In this document: piece by piece, positions 1 to 8,310 of the stretch
Position numbering within the stretch: the stretch's first letter is position 1
Layout of the letters: each line of letters opens with the position of its first letter
Translations under genes and position numbers: made by a program
Notes under the pieces: model-generated
Seen by the model: the letters and a program-made list of their open reading frames with translations, nothing else
What the model was told of the DNA's origin: nothing
The model's database searches: none
Source: Salegentibacter_A chungangensis
Lineage (GTDB): Bacteria; Bacteroidota; Bacteroidia; Flavobacteriales; Flavobacteriaceae
Assembly: GCF_042678405.1 (NCBI RefSeq)
Contig: NZ_JBHTLI010000003.1
Coordinates: 1 to 64,000, forward strand
Reading direction: 5' to 3'
DNA: 64,000 nt

Positions 1-14
1 AAAAAATTACAGTA

Positions 15-24
15 CTTAAAGAAC
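15..24 (-). promoter_or_regulatory. boxA-like antitermination element of a presumed rRNA leader
   Basis: Read on the minus strand this is GTTCTTTAAG, close to the boxA element (TGCTCTTTAA) of rRNA leaders. It lies about 50 bases downstream of two strong leftward promoters and just before the window edge. I infer that a 16S-23S-5S operon begins left of base 1. The rRNA itself is not in the window. Confidence 0.4.
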
Positions 25-70
25 GTGGCGCCCTGCGCTCAGCCTTATTTGCTGCCGCGCAAAGCGGGTG

Positions 71-104
71 CAAATATACAGGCTTTTTTTCGAATCCCGC
101 AAAA
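71..104 (-). promoter_or_regulatory. leftward promoter P1, probably for an rRNA operon
   Basis: On the minus strand a TTTTG -33 element (100-104) is followed after 21 bases by TATATTTG (71-78), the Bacteroidota -7 consensus TAnnTTTG. The bases after the -7 box (CACCCGC) are the same as those after the -7 box of the tRNA promoter at 16489-16496. This suggests a shared stable-RNA promoter design. Confidence 0.65.
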
Positions 105-227
105 CTTTTTTTGAAAATTTTTGAAGAACTTTTCAGAGCAAATCACCCCTACTATCCGAAAAAAACAAGACTCTCAATGAACTTCCGCCTTACCCCCGAG
201 AGCAAGCCCTCAGCGCCTAAGCGGCTG

Positions 228-257
228 CAAATATACAAGGCTTTTTTACTCTGGCAA
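228..257 (-). promoter_or_regulatory. leftward promoter P2, upstream copy in tandem with P1
   Basis: On the minus strand TTG (255-257), a 19-base spacer and TATATTTG (228-235) form a second leftward promoter. It is preceded by AAAAAAGCCT-like sequence and followed by CAGCCGC, nearly repeating P1. Tandem promoters are typical of rRNA operons. Bases 258-528 on the plus side show no gene. Confidence 0.6.
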
Positions 258-528
258 GCTTTAATTTGAGATTTCTTTAAGTTTATTTTTGGTTAATCTT
301 TAAAAGCCTGATTCAACACCAATTAGAACTAAACTTTTTTTACCGCGTTAGGGATCGCAGCGGCATCCTTATAGCGGTTTGTTTTTTGCGCCTATATAAT
401 AAGGTATAAGTATTCTTTTTCAAACCATCTCCCAAAAGACCTTTTCAGCTATAAGATACAGCGAAGAGCCCGGCCGTGACCCTAAGGAACGGCAACGCCC
501 AAACTATTATTTTTATACAGGCTTCATA

Positions 529-559
529 TTGCGCAACCAATTTCAACATCTTATCTTTG
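529..559 (+). promoter_or_regulatory. thrS-infC-rpmI-rplT promoter
   Basis: TTG (529-531), a 20-base spacer and TATCTTTG (552-559) match the Bacteroidota consensus. The box ends 27 bases before the thrS ATG at 587. It lies inside the longer open frame that begins at 476, so that upstream start is unlikely to be used. Confidence 0.65.
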
Positions 560-586
560 TCGCTTAAATTAAACGAAAGAGAACAC

Positions 587-2533
587 ATGATTAAGGTAAC
601 TTTGCCTGACGGCAGTATCAAGGAATTCGAAAAGGGAACAACTCCTATGGAGGTTGCCAGGAGCATTAGCGAAGGGCTGGCCAGAAACGTGATTTCGGCG
701 AAATACAATGACAGGATCGTTGAAACCGCCACCCCACTTACCACCGATGGCAGCCTTACCTTATATACATGGAAAGATGAGGAAGGTAAAAAAGCCTTCT
801 GGCACTCTACTTCTCACGTTATGGCCCAGGCTATTGAGGAACTATATCCGGGAGCCAAACTTACCATAGGACCCGCAATTGAGACCGGATTCTATTATGA
901 TGTTGATTTTGGAGAACATAAGATCTCTGAAAACGACTTCGGAAAGATCGAAAAGAAAATGCTTGAGATCGCCCGCGGAAAACACGATTTTAAAATGCGT
1001 GAGGTTTCCAAGGCTGACGCGCTCGCCTATTACAAGCAAGAAAACAACCCTTTTAAGGTAGAACTAATCGAAAACCTTGAAGACGGAGAGATCACTTTTT
1101 GTGATCACGATACATTTACAGACCTCTGCCGCGGAGGACATATCCCGAACACCGGTTTCATAAAAGCGGTAAAACTAATGAGCGTTGCCGGAGCCTACTG
1201 GCGCGGTGATGAAAACAAACCTCAATTAACGAGGGTTTACGGAGTTTCTTTCCCTAAACAGAAAGAACTAAAAGAATATCTTGAACTGCTTGAGGAAGCA
1301 AAAAAGAGAGATCACAGAAAACTGGGAAAAGAACTGGAACTGTTCACCTTCTCCCAGAAAGTTGGCCAGGGACTGCCATTATGGCTTCCCAAAGGTGCGG
1401 CTTTAAGAGAGCGCCTGGAAAACTTTCTGAAAAAAGCCCAGCAGAAAGCGGGTTATGAGATGGTGGTAAGCCCTCATATTGGTCAGAAAGAACTATATGT
1501 GACTTCAGGGCACTATGCCAAATACGGGGAAGACAGTTTCCAGCCCATCCACACTCCTAATGAAGGAGAGGAATTTCTGCTGAAACCTATGAACTGCCCA
1601 CACCACTGCGAGATCTACAACGCCAAATCCTGGAGCTACCGTGACCTGCCGAAACGTTTTGCAGAATTCGGCACCGTATACCGGTACGAGCAAAGCGGGG
1701 AACTACACGGGCTGACAAGAGTAAGAGGCTTTACCCAGGATGATGCGCATATTTTTTGCACCCCAGATCAGCTGGACGAAGAATTCAAAAAAGTAATAGA
1801 CCTTACCTTATATGTATTCGATTCCTTAGGTTTCGAAAACTTCACTGCCCAGGTTTCCTTAAGAGACCCTGAAAACAAAGAAAAGTACATAGGAGAGGAC
1901 GAAGTATGGGAAAAGGCCGAAAACGCCATCATTAACGCGGCCAAGGAAAAAGGACTGAATTATGTGGTGGAAACCGGAGAGGCCGCCTTCTACGGACCAA
2001 AACTTGACTTTATGGTAAAAGATGCCCTTGGAAGAAGCTGGCAGCTTGGAACCATCCAGGTAGATTATAATTTACCCGAGCGTTTCGACCTTACCTATAA
2101 AGGCAGCGATAATGAAAGTCACAGGCCAGTTATGATCCACCGTGCCCCATTTGGCAGTATGGAGCGCTTTGTAGCCATACTTTTAGAACATACAGGGGGG
2201 AACTTCCCGTTATGGTTAATGCCTGAACAGGCTATCATCCTGTCGCTCAGCGAGAAGTATGAAAAATACTCCCAAAAAGTTTTAACTTTGCTAGAAAATC
2301 ACGAAATTCGCGCCTTGGTGGATAACCGAAATGAGACCATCGGGAAGAAAATCCGTGAAGCCGAAGTTCAGAAATATCCTTATATGCTGATCGTTGGTGA
2401 GCAGGAAGCCGAAGATGGTACGGTTTCTGTACGTAAACACGGGGAAGGCGATCTTGGCAGTATGTCAGTTGAAGCTTTTGCCGAAATAATAAATAAAGAG
2501 ATAAAAAAGACGCTAAAAGCGTTTGAAGTTTAA
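587..2533 (+). CDS. thrS: threonine--tRNA ligase
   Basis: This cytoplasmic class II aminoacyl-tRNA synthetase charges tRNA-Thr. The 648-residue protein has the full bacterial architecture: an N-terminal TGS domain (about 1-62), an editing domain with HSTSH at 73-77, a catalytic core with the zinc-binding MNCPHH at 335-340, the motif 2 stretch RYEQSGELHGLTRVRGF, motif 3 MIHRAPFGSMERF, and a C-terminal anticodon-binding domain. I chose the ATG at 587 and not the in-frame ATG at 476 because the protein begins MIKVTLPDG, as the family does, and a good promoter sits at 529-559. It heads the thrS-infC-rpmI-rplT cluster, an arrangement seen in many bacteria. Confidence 0.97.
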   Translation: MIKVTLPDGSIKEFEKGTTPMEVARSISEGLARNVISAKYNDRIVETATPLTTDGSLTLYTWKDEEGKKAFWHSTSHVMAQAIEELYPGAKLTIGPAIETGFYYDVDFGEHKISENDFGKIEKKMLEIARGKHDFKMREVSKADALAYYKQENNPFKVELIENLEDGEITFCDHDTFTDLCRGGHIPNTGFIKAVKLMSVAGAYWRGDENKPQLTRVYGVSFPKQKELKEYLELLEEAKKRDHRKLGKELELFTFSQKVGQGLPLWLPKGAALRERLENFLKKAQQKAGYEMVVSPHIGQKELYVTSGHYAKYGEDSFQPIHTPNEGEEFLLKPMNCPHHCEIYNAKSWSYRDLPKRFAEFGTVYRYEQSGELHGLTRVRGFTQDDAHIFCTPDQLDEEFKKVIDLTLYVFDSLGFENFTAQVSLRDPENKEKYIGEDEVWEKAENAIINAAKEKGLNYVVETGEAAFYGPKLDFMVKDALGRSWQLGTIQVDYNLPERFDLTYKGSDNESHRPVMIHRAPFGSMERFVAILLEHTGGNFPLWLMPEQAIILSLSEKYEKYSQKVLTLLENHEIRALVDNRNETIGKKIREAEVQKYPYMLIVGEQEAEDGTVSVRKHGEGDLGSMSVEAFAEIINKEIKKTLKAFEV

Positions 2534-2549
2534 CTAAAATTAGATAGCC

Positions 2550-3107
2550 ATAGCAATACGTAGAAAAAAATCGAAGCGACCGCTTAGAGCAGTTAAAGAA
2601 GATCAACACAGAATCAACCATAAGATCAAGGCCGAAGAAGTTCGCCTTGTAGGTGATAATGTGGAAATGGGTGTTTACCCGGTAAAAAAAGCCTTAAACA
2701 TCGCAGAAGACCTGGGGCTGGATTTGGTGGAAATCTCCCCAAAAGCCAAGCCACCGGTTGTAAAAGCGATGGATTACAAGAAGTTTCTTTACGAGCAGAA
2801 GAAGCGTGAAAAGGCAATGAAAGCCAAAGCGAGCAAGGTTGTTGTAAAAGAAATAAGATTTGGACCTAACACCGACGATCACGACTACGAATTCAAGAAA
2901 CGTAATGCCGAAAAATTCCTAAAGGAAGGAGCTAAACTAAAGGCATTCGTATTCTTTAAAGGTAGGTCTATCGTATTTAAGGATAAAGGGGAAATACTTT
3001 TACTTCGCTTAGCCCAAGACCTGGAAGAACACGGAAAGGTGGAGCAGATGCCAAAGCTGGAAGGTAAACGTATGACAATGTTTATGGCGCCAAAGAAGAC
3101 TAAATAG
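2550..3107 (+). CDS. infC: translation initiation factor IF-3, non-AUG (AUA) start
   Basis: IF-3 binds the 30S subunit, keeps it free of 50S and checks the start codon. The 185-residue product has the N-terminal domain (HRINHKIKAEEVRLVG), a linker rich in Lys and Glu, and the C-terminal domain ending MFMAPKKTK. The first GTG in frame, at 2661, would remove about 37 conserved residues, and there is no in-frame ATG before the one coding for residue 40. The frame is open back to a TAG at 2541. It contains ATA codons at 2544, 2550 and 2556; starting at 2550 gives MAIRR, as in related proteins. Rare start codons in infC are known to give autoregulation because IF-3 rejects them. The exact ATA used is inferred. 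Confidence 0.93.
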   Translation: MAIRRKKSKRPLRAVKEDQHRINHKIKAEEVRLVGDNVEMGVYPVKKALNIAEDLGLDLVEISPKAKPPVVKAMDYKKFLYEQKKREKAMKAKASKVVVKEIRFGPNTDDHDYEFKKRNAEKFLKEGAKLKAFVFFKGRSIVFKDKGEILLLRLAQDLEEHGKVEQMPKLEGKRMTMFMAPKKTK

Positions 3108-3139
3108 AATAAGAGAGTTAATTATAAAAGAAGGACAGC

Positions 3140-3337
3140 ATGCCTAAAATGAAGACGAAATCCAGTGCCAAGAAGCGATTTAAGCTAACCGGTACCGGTA
3201 AAATTAAAAGAAAGCACGCGTTTAAAAGCCACATCTTAACAAAGAAGTCTAAAAAACGTAAGCTAGCCTTAACGCACAGTACTTTGGTACATGATGCAGA
3301 TAAGGACAATGTTAAACTTCAATTACGTTTAAAGTAA
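3140..3337 (+). CDS. rpmI: 50S ribosomal protein L35
   Basis: This is a 65-residue, very basic protein beginning [15 protein letters not shown], the L35 signature. It is a structural protein of the large ribosomal subunit. It follows infC after a 32-base gap and precedes rplT by 129 bases, the normal order for this cluster. Length and start fit the family. Confidence 0.97.
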
Positions 3338-3395
3338 TTTGAAGCTCTTAACGGTTTAAACAATTTAAAAACCCTGGAGTTGGGCAAAACAGAAT

Positions 3396-3448
3396 CAGAA
3401 ATGTGATTTTCTGTGGTTTTAGAAGTGCTGCATCAGCAGCCGCCTGCT
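3396..3448 (+). promoter_or_regulatory. candidate rplT leader with alternative hairpins
   Basis: The 129-base gap before rplT holds a small hairpin CAGAAA/TTTCTG (3396-3413). After it come two overlapping hairpins that cannot form together: GCTGC/GCAGC (3427-3431 with 3436-3440) and AGCAG/CTGCT (3435-3439 with 3444-3448). This layout suits feedback control by L20, which is known for other bacterial infC-rpmI-rplT operons. The role here is inferred. Confidence 0.35.
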
Positions 3449-3466
3449 ACAAAAAAATTAAAAGAA

Positions 3467-3811
3467 ATGCCAAGATCAGTAAATTCAGTTGCGAAGAGAG
3501 CCAGAAGAAAGAAGGTTCTTAAGCAAGCAAAAGGTTACTTCGGACGTCGTAAGAACGTTTGGACAGTAGCAAAAAATGCGGTTGACAAAGCTATGCTTTA
3601 TGCATACAGAGACCGTAAAGCAAAGAAGCGTAATTTCCGTTCATTATGGATTATGCGTATTAATGCTGCAGCCCGTGCAAACGGAATGTCTTATTCTCAA
3701 TTTATGGGAGGTGTAAAAGCTAATGGAATCGCTCTTAACCGTAAGGTTTTAGCAGATTTAGCAATGAACCACCCAGATGCTTTTAAAGCAATTGTAGAAA
3801 AAGTAAAATAA
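3467..3811 (+). CDS. rplT: 50S ribosomal protein L20
   Basis: The 114-residue protein begins MPRSVNSVAKRARRKK and contains the L20 hallmark GYFGRRKNVW. It binds 23S rRNA early in assembly of the large subunit and in other bacteria also represses its own operon. The frame is open upstream to 3413, but the conserved start is the ATG at 3467. A strong terminator follows at 3844, closing the cluster that starts with thrS. Confidence 0.97.
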   Translation: MPRSVNSVAKRARRKKVLKQAKGYFGRRKNVWTVAKNAVDKAMLYAYRDRKAKKRNFRSLWIMRINAAARANGMSYSQFMGGVKANGIALNRKVLADLAMNHPDAFKAIVEKVK

Positions 3812-3843
3812 TTACAAACTAATTATACTCTCTTATAATGAAA

Positions 3844-3871
3844 ATCCGGTGCTTGCGCACCGGATTTTTTT
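3844..3871 (+). terminator. intrinsic terminator after rplT
   Basis: A perfect 9-bp stem (ATCCGGTGC/GCACCGGAT, loop TTGC) is followed by seven T. It ends the thrS-rplT transcript. Confidence 0.9.
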
Positions 3872-3893
3872 ATTTAAAAGCATTTTCAGAAAC

Positions 3894-4319
3894 TCATCCT
3901 TCACCATATAAGGTAAGTACCAGTTTCCTGGCTCCTCCGTGATTTCTGGCCTCGCACAAATAAATCCCCTGCCAGGTTCCAAGATTTAAGCTGCCATTTG
4001 TAACAGGAATATTCAGGGAAGTTCCCATTAAGGAAGCCTTAATATGGGCGGGCATATCGTCAGGTCCTTCCAATGTATGCTTATAATAAGGCTGATTTTC
4101 CGGAACCATTTTGTTCATATGGCTTTCAAAATCTTCTCTAACCGTTGGGTCGGCATTTTCGTTTATGGTAAGCCCTGCGGAAGTATGCTTTATAAACACC
4201 TGTAAAAACCCGGTCTTAATTTTCGTGATCTCAGGTATTCCCTCCAAGACCTCGTCGGTAACAAGATGAAATCCTCTGTTACGGGCTCTCAGCTTTACTT
4301 CCTGTTGAAAAATTTTCAT
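3894..4319 (-). CDS. YjbQ-family protein (UPF0047, secondary thiamine-phosphate synthase type)
   Basis: This is a 141-residue cytoplasmic protein of the UPF0047/YjbQ family. Family marks visible are HTSAGLTINENADPTVREDF, GPDDMPAHIK, LNLGTWQGIYLCEARNHGG and the conserved C-terminal strand. Some members show weak thiamine-phosphate synthase activity, but the physiological role is unsettled. Its ATG overlaps the stop of the upstream gene by one base (TAATG arrangement), so the two are probably translated together. Length is normal for the family. Confidence 0.9.
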   Translation of the reverse strand: MKIFQQEVKLRARNRGFHLVTDEVLEGIPEITKIKTGFLQVFIKHTSAGLTINENADPTVREDFESHMNKMVPENQPYYKHTLEGPDDMPAHIKASLMGTSLNIPVTNGSLNLGTWQGIYLCEARNHGGARKLVLTLYGEG

Positions 4320-5680
4320 TATGTCTTTTGTTTTTTCTTTTTTGCTGCAGGGAAAAGAACATTATTAAGGATCAGGCGGTATCCGGGAGAGGTTGGATGA
4401 AGCTCCAGTTCAGTCTTGGGATCCCCTACCCTGTGCTGATAATCTTCGGGATCGTGGCCACCATAAAAGGTAAAAAACCCCTTCCCTTTTATCCCGTGAA
4501 TATAACGTGCTTCCCCATTCAGCTTATTCTCCCCCATCACCAGCACATTAGCCTTTATATTATCAGGGTTGTAAGCCGTAGTCTGCCCCATAAACCCCTT
4601 TACCAACCTGGTGTGATTCTGGGTAAGCATAGTAGGAACGATATCCCATTTCGCCGAAAAATCCATCAGCGTAAAATAATCGGATTCCTGATTTATCTGC
4701 CTGGAAGCGGTCATATCTATAGATGAAAATTCATAGATCATCGGGCTACGCTCCAGGATAAAATCGGTAAAAGCAAAAGTTCTGCTATAATCCAGTTTAG
4801 ATTGGTACCCGGGCTCACTTGGGTCACCATCAAACATCGGTTCGGCAATATCGGTCCCTTCAGCCGCCAGAGCTATATCAAAACTATCAGTAGCACTGCA
4901 CATTGCGAACATAAAGCCGCCACCAACCACATACTCCTTAATTTTAAGGGCCACAGCCAGCTTCTCTTTCGAAACTTTATCATAACCAAGTTTGGCAGCC
5001 AAAGCTTCAGCTTCCTCTTTGTCCTTAATATACCAGGGCGTAGTCCGGAATGCACGGTAGAATTTTCCATATTGTCCGGTAAAATCTTCGTGGTGAAGAT
5101 GCAACCAGTCATATAAGACCAAAGCATCATTCAGCACGGCTTCATCATAAATAGTCTCGTAGGGAATTTCTGCATAGGTAAGTGCCATAGTCACCGCATC
5201 GTCCCAAGGTTTATTTCCCTGCGGAGAATAGACAGCAATCTTTGGGGCCTTCTCCAGGACCACTGTTTCCATATTTCTGGAAGGACTACTGATCTCCTCC
5301 AAAATCTCCCCGGTCTTAGCATCGCTAATGATTTCAAAGGAAACCCCGCGAATCTTGCATTCCCGCCTTAATTGCTCATTATCTGAAATTAAAAAGGAAC
5401 CTCCTCTATAATTAAGCAACCAGCGAACTTCAAGCTTTTGTTCTAAAGCAAAATAGGTGATCCCGTATGCTTTAAGATGATTCACCTGAGTTTCGGCATC
5501 CATAGGAATAAGGATACTGGAAGCCTTTAAGCTAATTGCTGAAAGAAAAAAAAGTAAGAAAAAGAGGCCTTTCAGGGGGCTGAAATTGAATGCAGAAAGT
5601 TTGCCGGCACCATTTTCCAGGTACCGGCCATATATTTTAGAACGGCACGTCGTTATCGTCATCATTGCCAAAACCATCAT
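4319..5680 (-). CDS. secreted conserved protein, often labelled asparagine synthetase B; function unknown
   Basis: The frame codes for up to 453 residues. A hydrophobic signal-like segment (about residues 36-54, LKGLFFLLFFLSAISLKA) is followed by a mature part beginning SSILIPMDAETQ. I see no N-terminal-nucleophile or ATP-pyrophosphatase motif of real AsnB, so that label, which I recall for flavobacterial relatives, looks wrong. A glycine-rich turn with cysteine (GGGFMFAMCSATDSFD) recalls the nucleophile elbow of class I glutamine amidotransferase-like folds. The start is uncertain: the only upstream ATGs in frame lie at 5672-5680, inside the end of dnaB, and give an unusually long lead before the signal segment. 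An in-frame Met at 5503 would lose the signal. Confidence 0.75.
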   Translation of the reverse strand: MMVLAMMTITTCRSKIYGRYLENGAGKLSAFNFSPLKGLFFLLFFLSAISLKASSILIPMDAETQVNHLKAYGITYFALEQKLEVRWLLNYRGGSFLISDNEQLRRECKIRGVSFEIISDAKTGEILEEISSPSRNMETVVLEKAPKIAVYSPQGNKPWDDAVTMALTYAEIPYETIYDEAVLNDALVLYDWLHLHHEDFTGQYGKFYRAFRTTPWYIKDKEEAEALAAKLGYDKVSKEKLAVALKIKEYVVGGGFMFAMCSATDSFDIALAAEGTDIAEPMFDGDPSEPGYQSKLDYSRTFAFTDFILERSPMIYEFSSIDMTASRQINQESDYFTLMDFSAKWDIVPTMLTQNHTRLVKGFMGQTTAYNPDNIKANVLVMGENKLNGEARYIHGIKGKGFFTFYGGHDPEDYQHRVGDPKTELELHPTSPGYRLILNNVLFPAAKKKKQKT

Positions 5681-7199
5681 TCATTGAGCTTCCAAAGGCT
5701 TCGTTAGCGCTTGGATTAGGTAAATTCTGTGACCCGAAATCCTGCCCGTCATCGCCTCCATCATTCATTTTTGAATGGAACTCAAAAGGAGAATCGAACT
5801 CTTCTAAGTTATCAAATTTACCAAGATGTCCAATAAATTTAAGACGGATATTCTCCAAACCACCGTTACGGTGTTTAGCCACGATGAATTCCCCCTGCCC
5901 TTCGGTTGGAGAACGTTCTTCATCATCCCATTCATCGATCTTGTAATATTCAGGACGGTAGATGAAGGATACAATATCGGCATCCTGCTCGATCGCTCCA
6001 GATTCCCTAAGGTCAGACAGCAATGGTCTTTTGCTTCCTCCCCTGGTCTCTACTGCCCTGGACAACTGTGAAAGTGCAATTACCGGAACATTGAGTTCCT
6101 TTGCAAGCGCCTTAAGGTTACGTGAAATTGTTGAAATTTCCTGCTCTCTGTTCCCGCCTTTTTGCGTTCCTCCGGCGGTCATAAGCTGCAGGTAGTCAAT
6201 CACGATAAGCTTGATCCCGTGTTGTGAAGCAAGACGTCTTGCCTTCGCCCTTAAATCGAAAATCGACAGAGACGGCGTATCATCAATAAATAACGGAGCT
6301 TTTTCCAGGTCTTTCACCTTAACGTTAAGCTGCTCCCATTCGTGTTTTTCAAGATTCCCTGTACGAAGTTTTTCTGAAGAAAGACCGGTTTCGGAAGAGA
6401 TCAAACGCGTGATCAGCTGCACCGAACTCATCTCCAGTGAGAAGAACGCAACAGGAATTCCCTGTCCCACAGAAATGTTCCGTGCCATAGACAAGGTAAG
6501 TGCGGTTTTACCCATACCCGGTCTTGCTGCCACGATAATAAGATCTGAAGGCTGCCAACCTGAAGTTAACTGGTCAAGTTTTTCGAAACCTGAAGGCACC
6601 CCACTAAGACCTTCTTTATTAGAGATCTCCTGGATCCTGTTCTTTGCCTGGATCACAAGGCTCTGAGCCGTTTCAGTAGATTTTTTAATATTCCCCTGGG
6701 TTACCTCATATAGTTTAGCTTCCGCCGAATCCAGTAAATCGAATACATCTGTCCCCTCATCGTAAGATTCTTCAATGATCTCACTGGAAATCTTAATCAG
6801 GCTACGCTGAATATATTTCTGGAGAATGATACGGGCGTGGAATTCAATATGCGCCGAAGAGGATACTTTTTGTGTAAGCTGAATCAGGTAATAATCGCCC
6901 CCAATCTTTTCAAAATGACCATCTTTCTTTAATTGATTAGAAACGGTTAATAAGTCGATCGCCTCGGTATTCTCGAAGAGCTTATAGATCGCTTCATAAA
7001 TAAGTTTATGAGCATTCTTATAGAAAGCATCGGGATGAAGAATGTCTATAATCTCATCGACACCTTTCTTATCTATCATCATAGCCCCGAGAACAACCTC
7101 TTCTAAATCAACAGCTTGCGGGGGTATTTTTCCTTTTTCTAGATTAATTACGTTACTTTTCTGGTATCCGAAATTTTGGGGGGCGGTCATTTTTTCCAT
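5637..7199 (-). CDS. dnaB: replicative DNA helicase DnaB
   Basis: The 520-residue protein is the hexameric fork helicase. It has an N-terminal primase-interacting domain (PPQAVDLEEVVLGAMM) and a RecA-like motor with Walker A ARPGMGKT near residue 230, a Walker B region LIVIDYLQLM, and RESGAIEQDADIV. A flexible, Asn/Gly/Asp-rich tail of about 50 residues ends NDDDNDVPF, which resembles the acidic tip of single-stranded DNA-binding proteins. The ATG at 7199 is used; a second in-frame Met lies at residue 4. It overlaps the next gene's longest frame by 44 bases. Confidence 0.96.
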   Translation of the reverse strand: MEKMTAPQNFGYQKSNVINLEKGKIPPQAVDLEEVVLGAMMIDKKGVDEIIDILHPDAFYKNAHKLIYEAIYKLFENTEAIDLLTVSNQLKKDGHFEKIGGDYYLIQLTQKVSSSAHIEFHARIILQKYIQRSLIKISSEIIEESYDEGTDVFDLLDSAEAKLYEVTQGNIKKSTETAQSLVIQAKNRIQEISNKEGLSGVPSGFEKLDQLTSGWQPSDLIIVAARPGMGKTALTLSMARNISVGQGIPVAFFSLEMSSVQLITRLISSETGLSSEKLRTGNLEKHEWEQLNVKVKDLEKAPLFIDDTPSLSIFDLRAKARRLASQHGIKLIVIDYLQLMTAGGTQKGGNREQEISTISRNLKALAKELNVPVIALSQLSRAVETRGGSKRPLLSDLRESGAIEQDADIVSFIYRPEYYKIDEWDDEERSPTEGQGEFIVAKHRNGGLENIRLKFIGHLGKFDNLEEFDSPFEFHSKMNDGGDDGQDFGSQNLPNPSANEAFGSSMNDGFGNDDDNDVPF

Positions 7200-7300
7200 A
7201 TCACGAAAGTAAATAAATTTGTTAAGGCAATCTTAAATTTGCGGGCTTCGATAATCAACAATCAATATGTTGAAAACTCGGTTTTTCTGTTGATAAGATT

Positions 7301-7331
7301 AAAAAATCCGAAACTTCAGGCTTCGGATTTT
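7301..7331 (-). terminator. terminator after accA
   Basis: AAAATCCGAA (7303-7312) pairs with TTCGGATTTT (7322-7331) around a 9-base loop. T-runs occur on both strands. It lies directly downstream of the accA stop at 7357 and upstream of dnaB. Confidence 0.8.
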
Positions 7332-7356
7332 TTTACAGTATATGGTATCAAAGGGC

Positions 7357-8310
7357 TTAACCTTTAAACACTCCCATACCTAAATATTTATCCATTCGCT
7401 TCTCAACCAATTCTTCTGGTGATAAGTTTCTAAAGTCTTCATAAGAATCAGAAATTGCTTTTTTAACCGTTGCAAAAGCTTCCTCTTTATTACTATGGGC
7501 TCCCCCAAGCGGCTCCTTAATGATCTCATCAATAAGTTTCTGCTTCTTCATATCTGTAGCGGTAAGCTTAAGGGAATCTGCGGCAACCTCTTTATACTCC
7601 CAGCTTCTCCACAAGATGGATGAACAGGATTCAGGAGAAATAACCGAATACCAGGTATTCTCCAGCATCATTACCTTGTCTCCTACTCCAATTCCAAGAG
7701 CACCACCACTGGCTCCTTCACCAATAATCACTACGATGATAGGCACCTTAAGACGGGTCATTTCAAGAATATTTCTCGCGATTGCCTCACCTTGTCCGCG
7801 TTCTTCGGCTTCAAGCCCCGGATACGCCCCGGGAGTATCAACAAAACACACCACAGGCAGACCAAATTTCTCAGCCGACTTCATTAAACGGAGGGCTTTT
7901 CTATAACCTTCAGGGTTTGCCATCCCAAAGTTCCTGTATTGTCTTGTCTTGGTATTATATCCCTTTTGCTGGCCCACGAACATATAGCTCTGGTCGCCGA
8001 TCTTTCCAAGACCGCCAATCATCGCCTTATCATCCTTTACATTTCTGTCTCCGTGAAGTTCCAGAAAAGTATCGCCGCAAATCGCTTTGATATAATCTAA
8101 AGTATAAGGTCTGTTAGGATGCCTTGAAAGCTGAACTCTCTGCCAGGCAGTAAGGTTCTTATATATTTCCTTCTTGGTCTCGGCAAGTTTTTTCTCTATC
8201 TGTTTACAGGTGGCCGTAACATCTACATTACTCTCTTCTCCTATATTACAGGCCCTTTGGTACTGCTCTTCTAACTCTTTAATGGGTAATTCAAAATCTA
8301 AATATTCCAT
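7357..8310 (-). CDS. accA: acetyl-CoA carboxylase carboxyltransferase subunit alpha
   Basis: This subunit pairs with AccD to move the carboxyl group from biotin to acetyl-CoA, the first step of fatty acid synthesis. The 317-residue protein has the usual N-terminal helical region, then HPNRPYTLDYI, FVDTPGAYPGLEAEERGQGEAIA in the crotonase-like fold, and IGEGASGGALGIGVGD near the active site. The length is typical of AccA. A TATATTTG element at 8344-8351 on the minus strand is a possible -7 box, without a well-spaced -33 element. No other acc gene is nearby. Confidence 0.97.
   Translation of the reverse strand: MEYLDFELPIKELEEQYQRACNIGEESNVDVTATCKQIEKKLAETKKEIYKNLTAWQRVQLSRHPNRPYTLDYIKAICGDTFLELHGDRNVKDDKAMIGGLGKIGDQSYMFVGQQKGYNTKTRQYRNFGMANPEGYRKALRLMKSAEKFGLPVVCFVDTPGAYPGLEAEERGQGEAIARNILEMTRLKVPIIVVIIGEGASGGALGIGVGDKVMMLENTWYSVISPESCSSILWRSWEYKEVAADSLKLTATDMKKQKLIDEIIKEPLGGAHSNKEEAFATVKKAISDSYEDFRNLSPEELVEKRMDKYLGMGVFKG

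Noticed and set aside
476..586. N-terminal extension of thrS from the ATG at 476
   Set aside because: The 37 extra residues do not look like the family, and the promoter at 529-559 lies inside this stretch.
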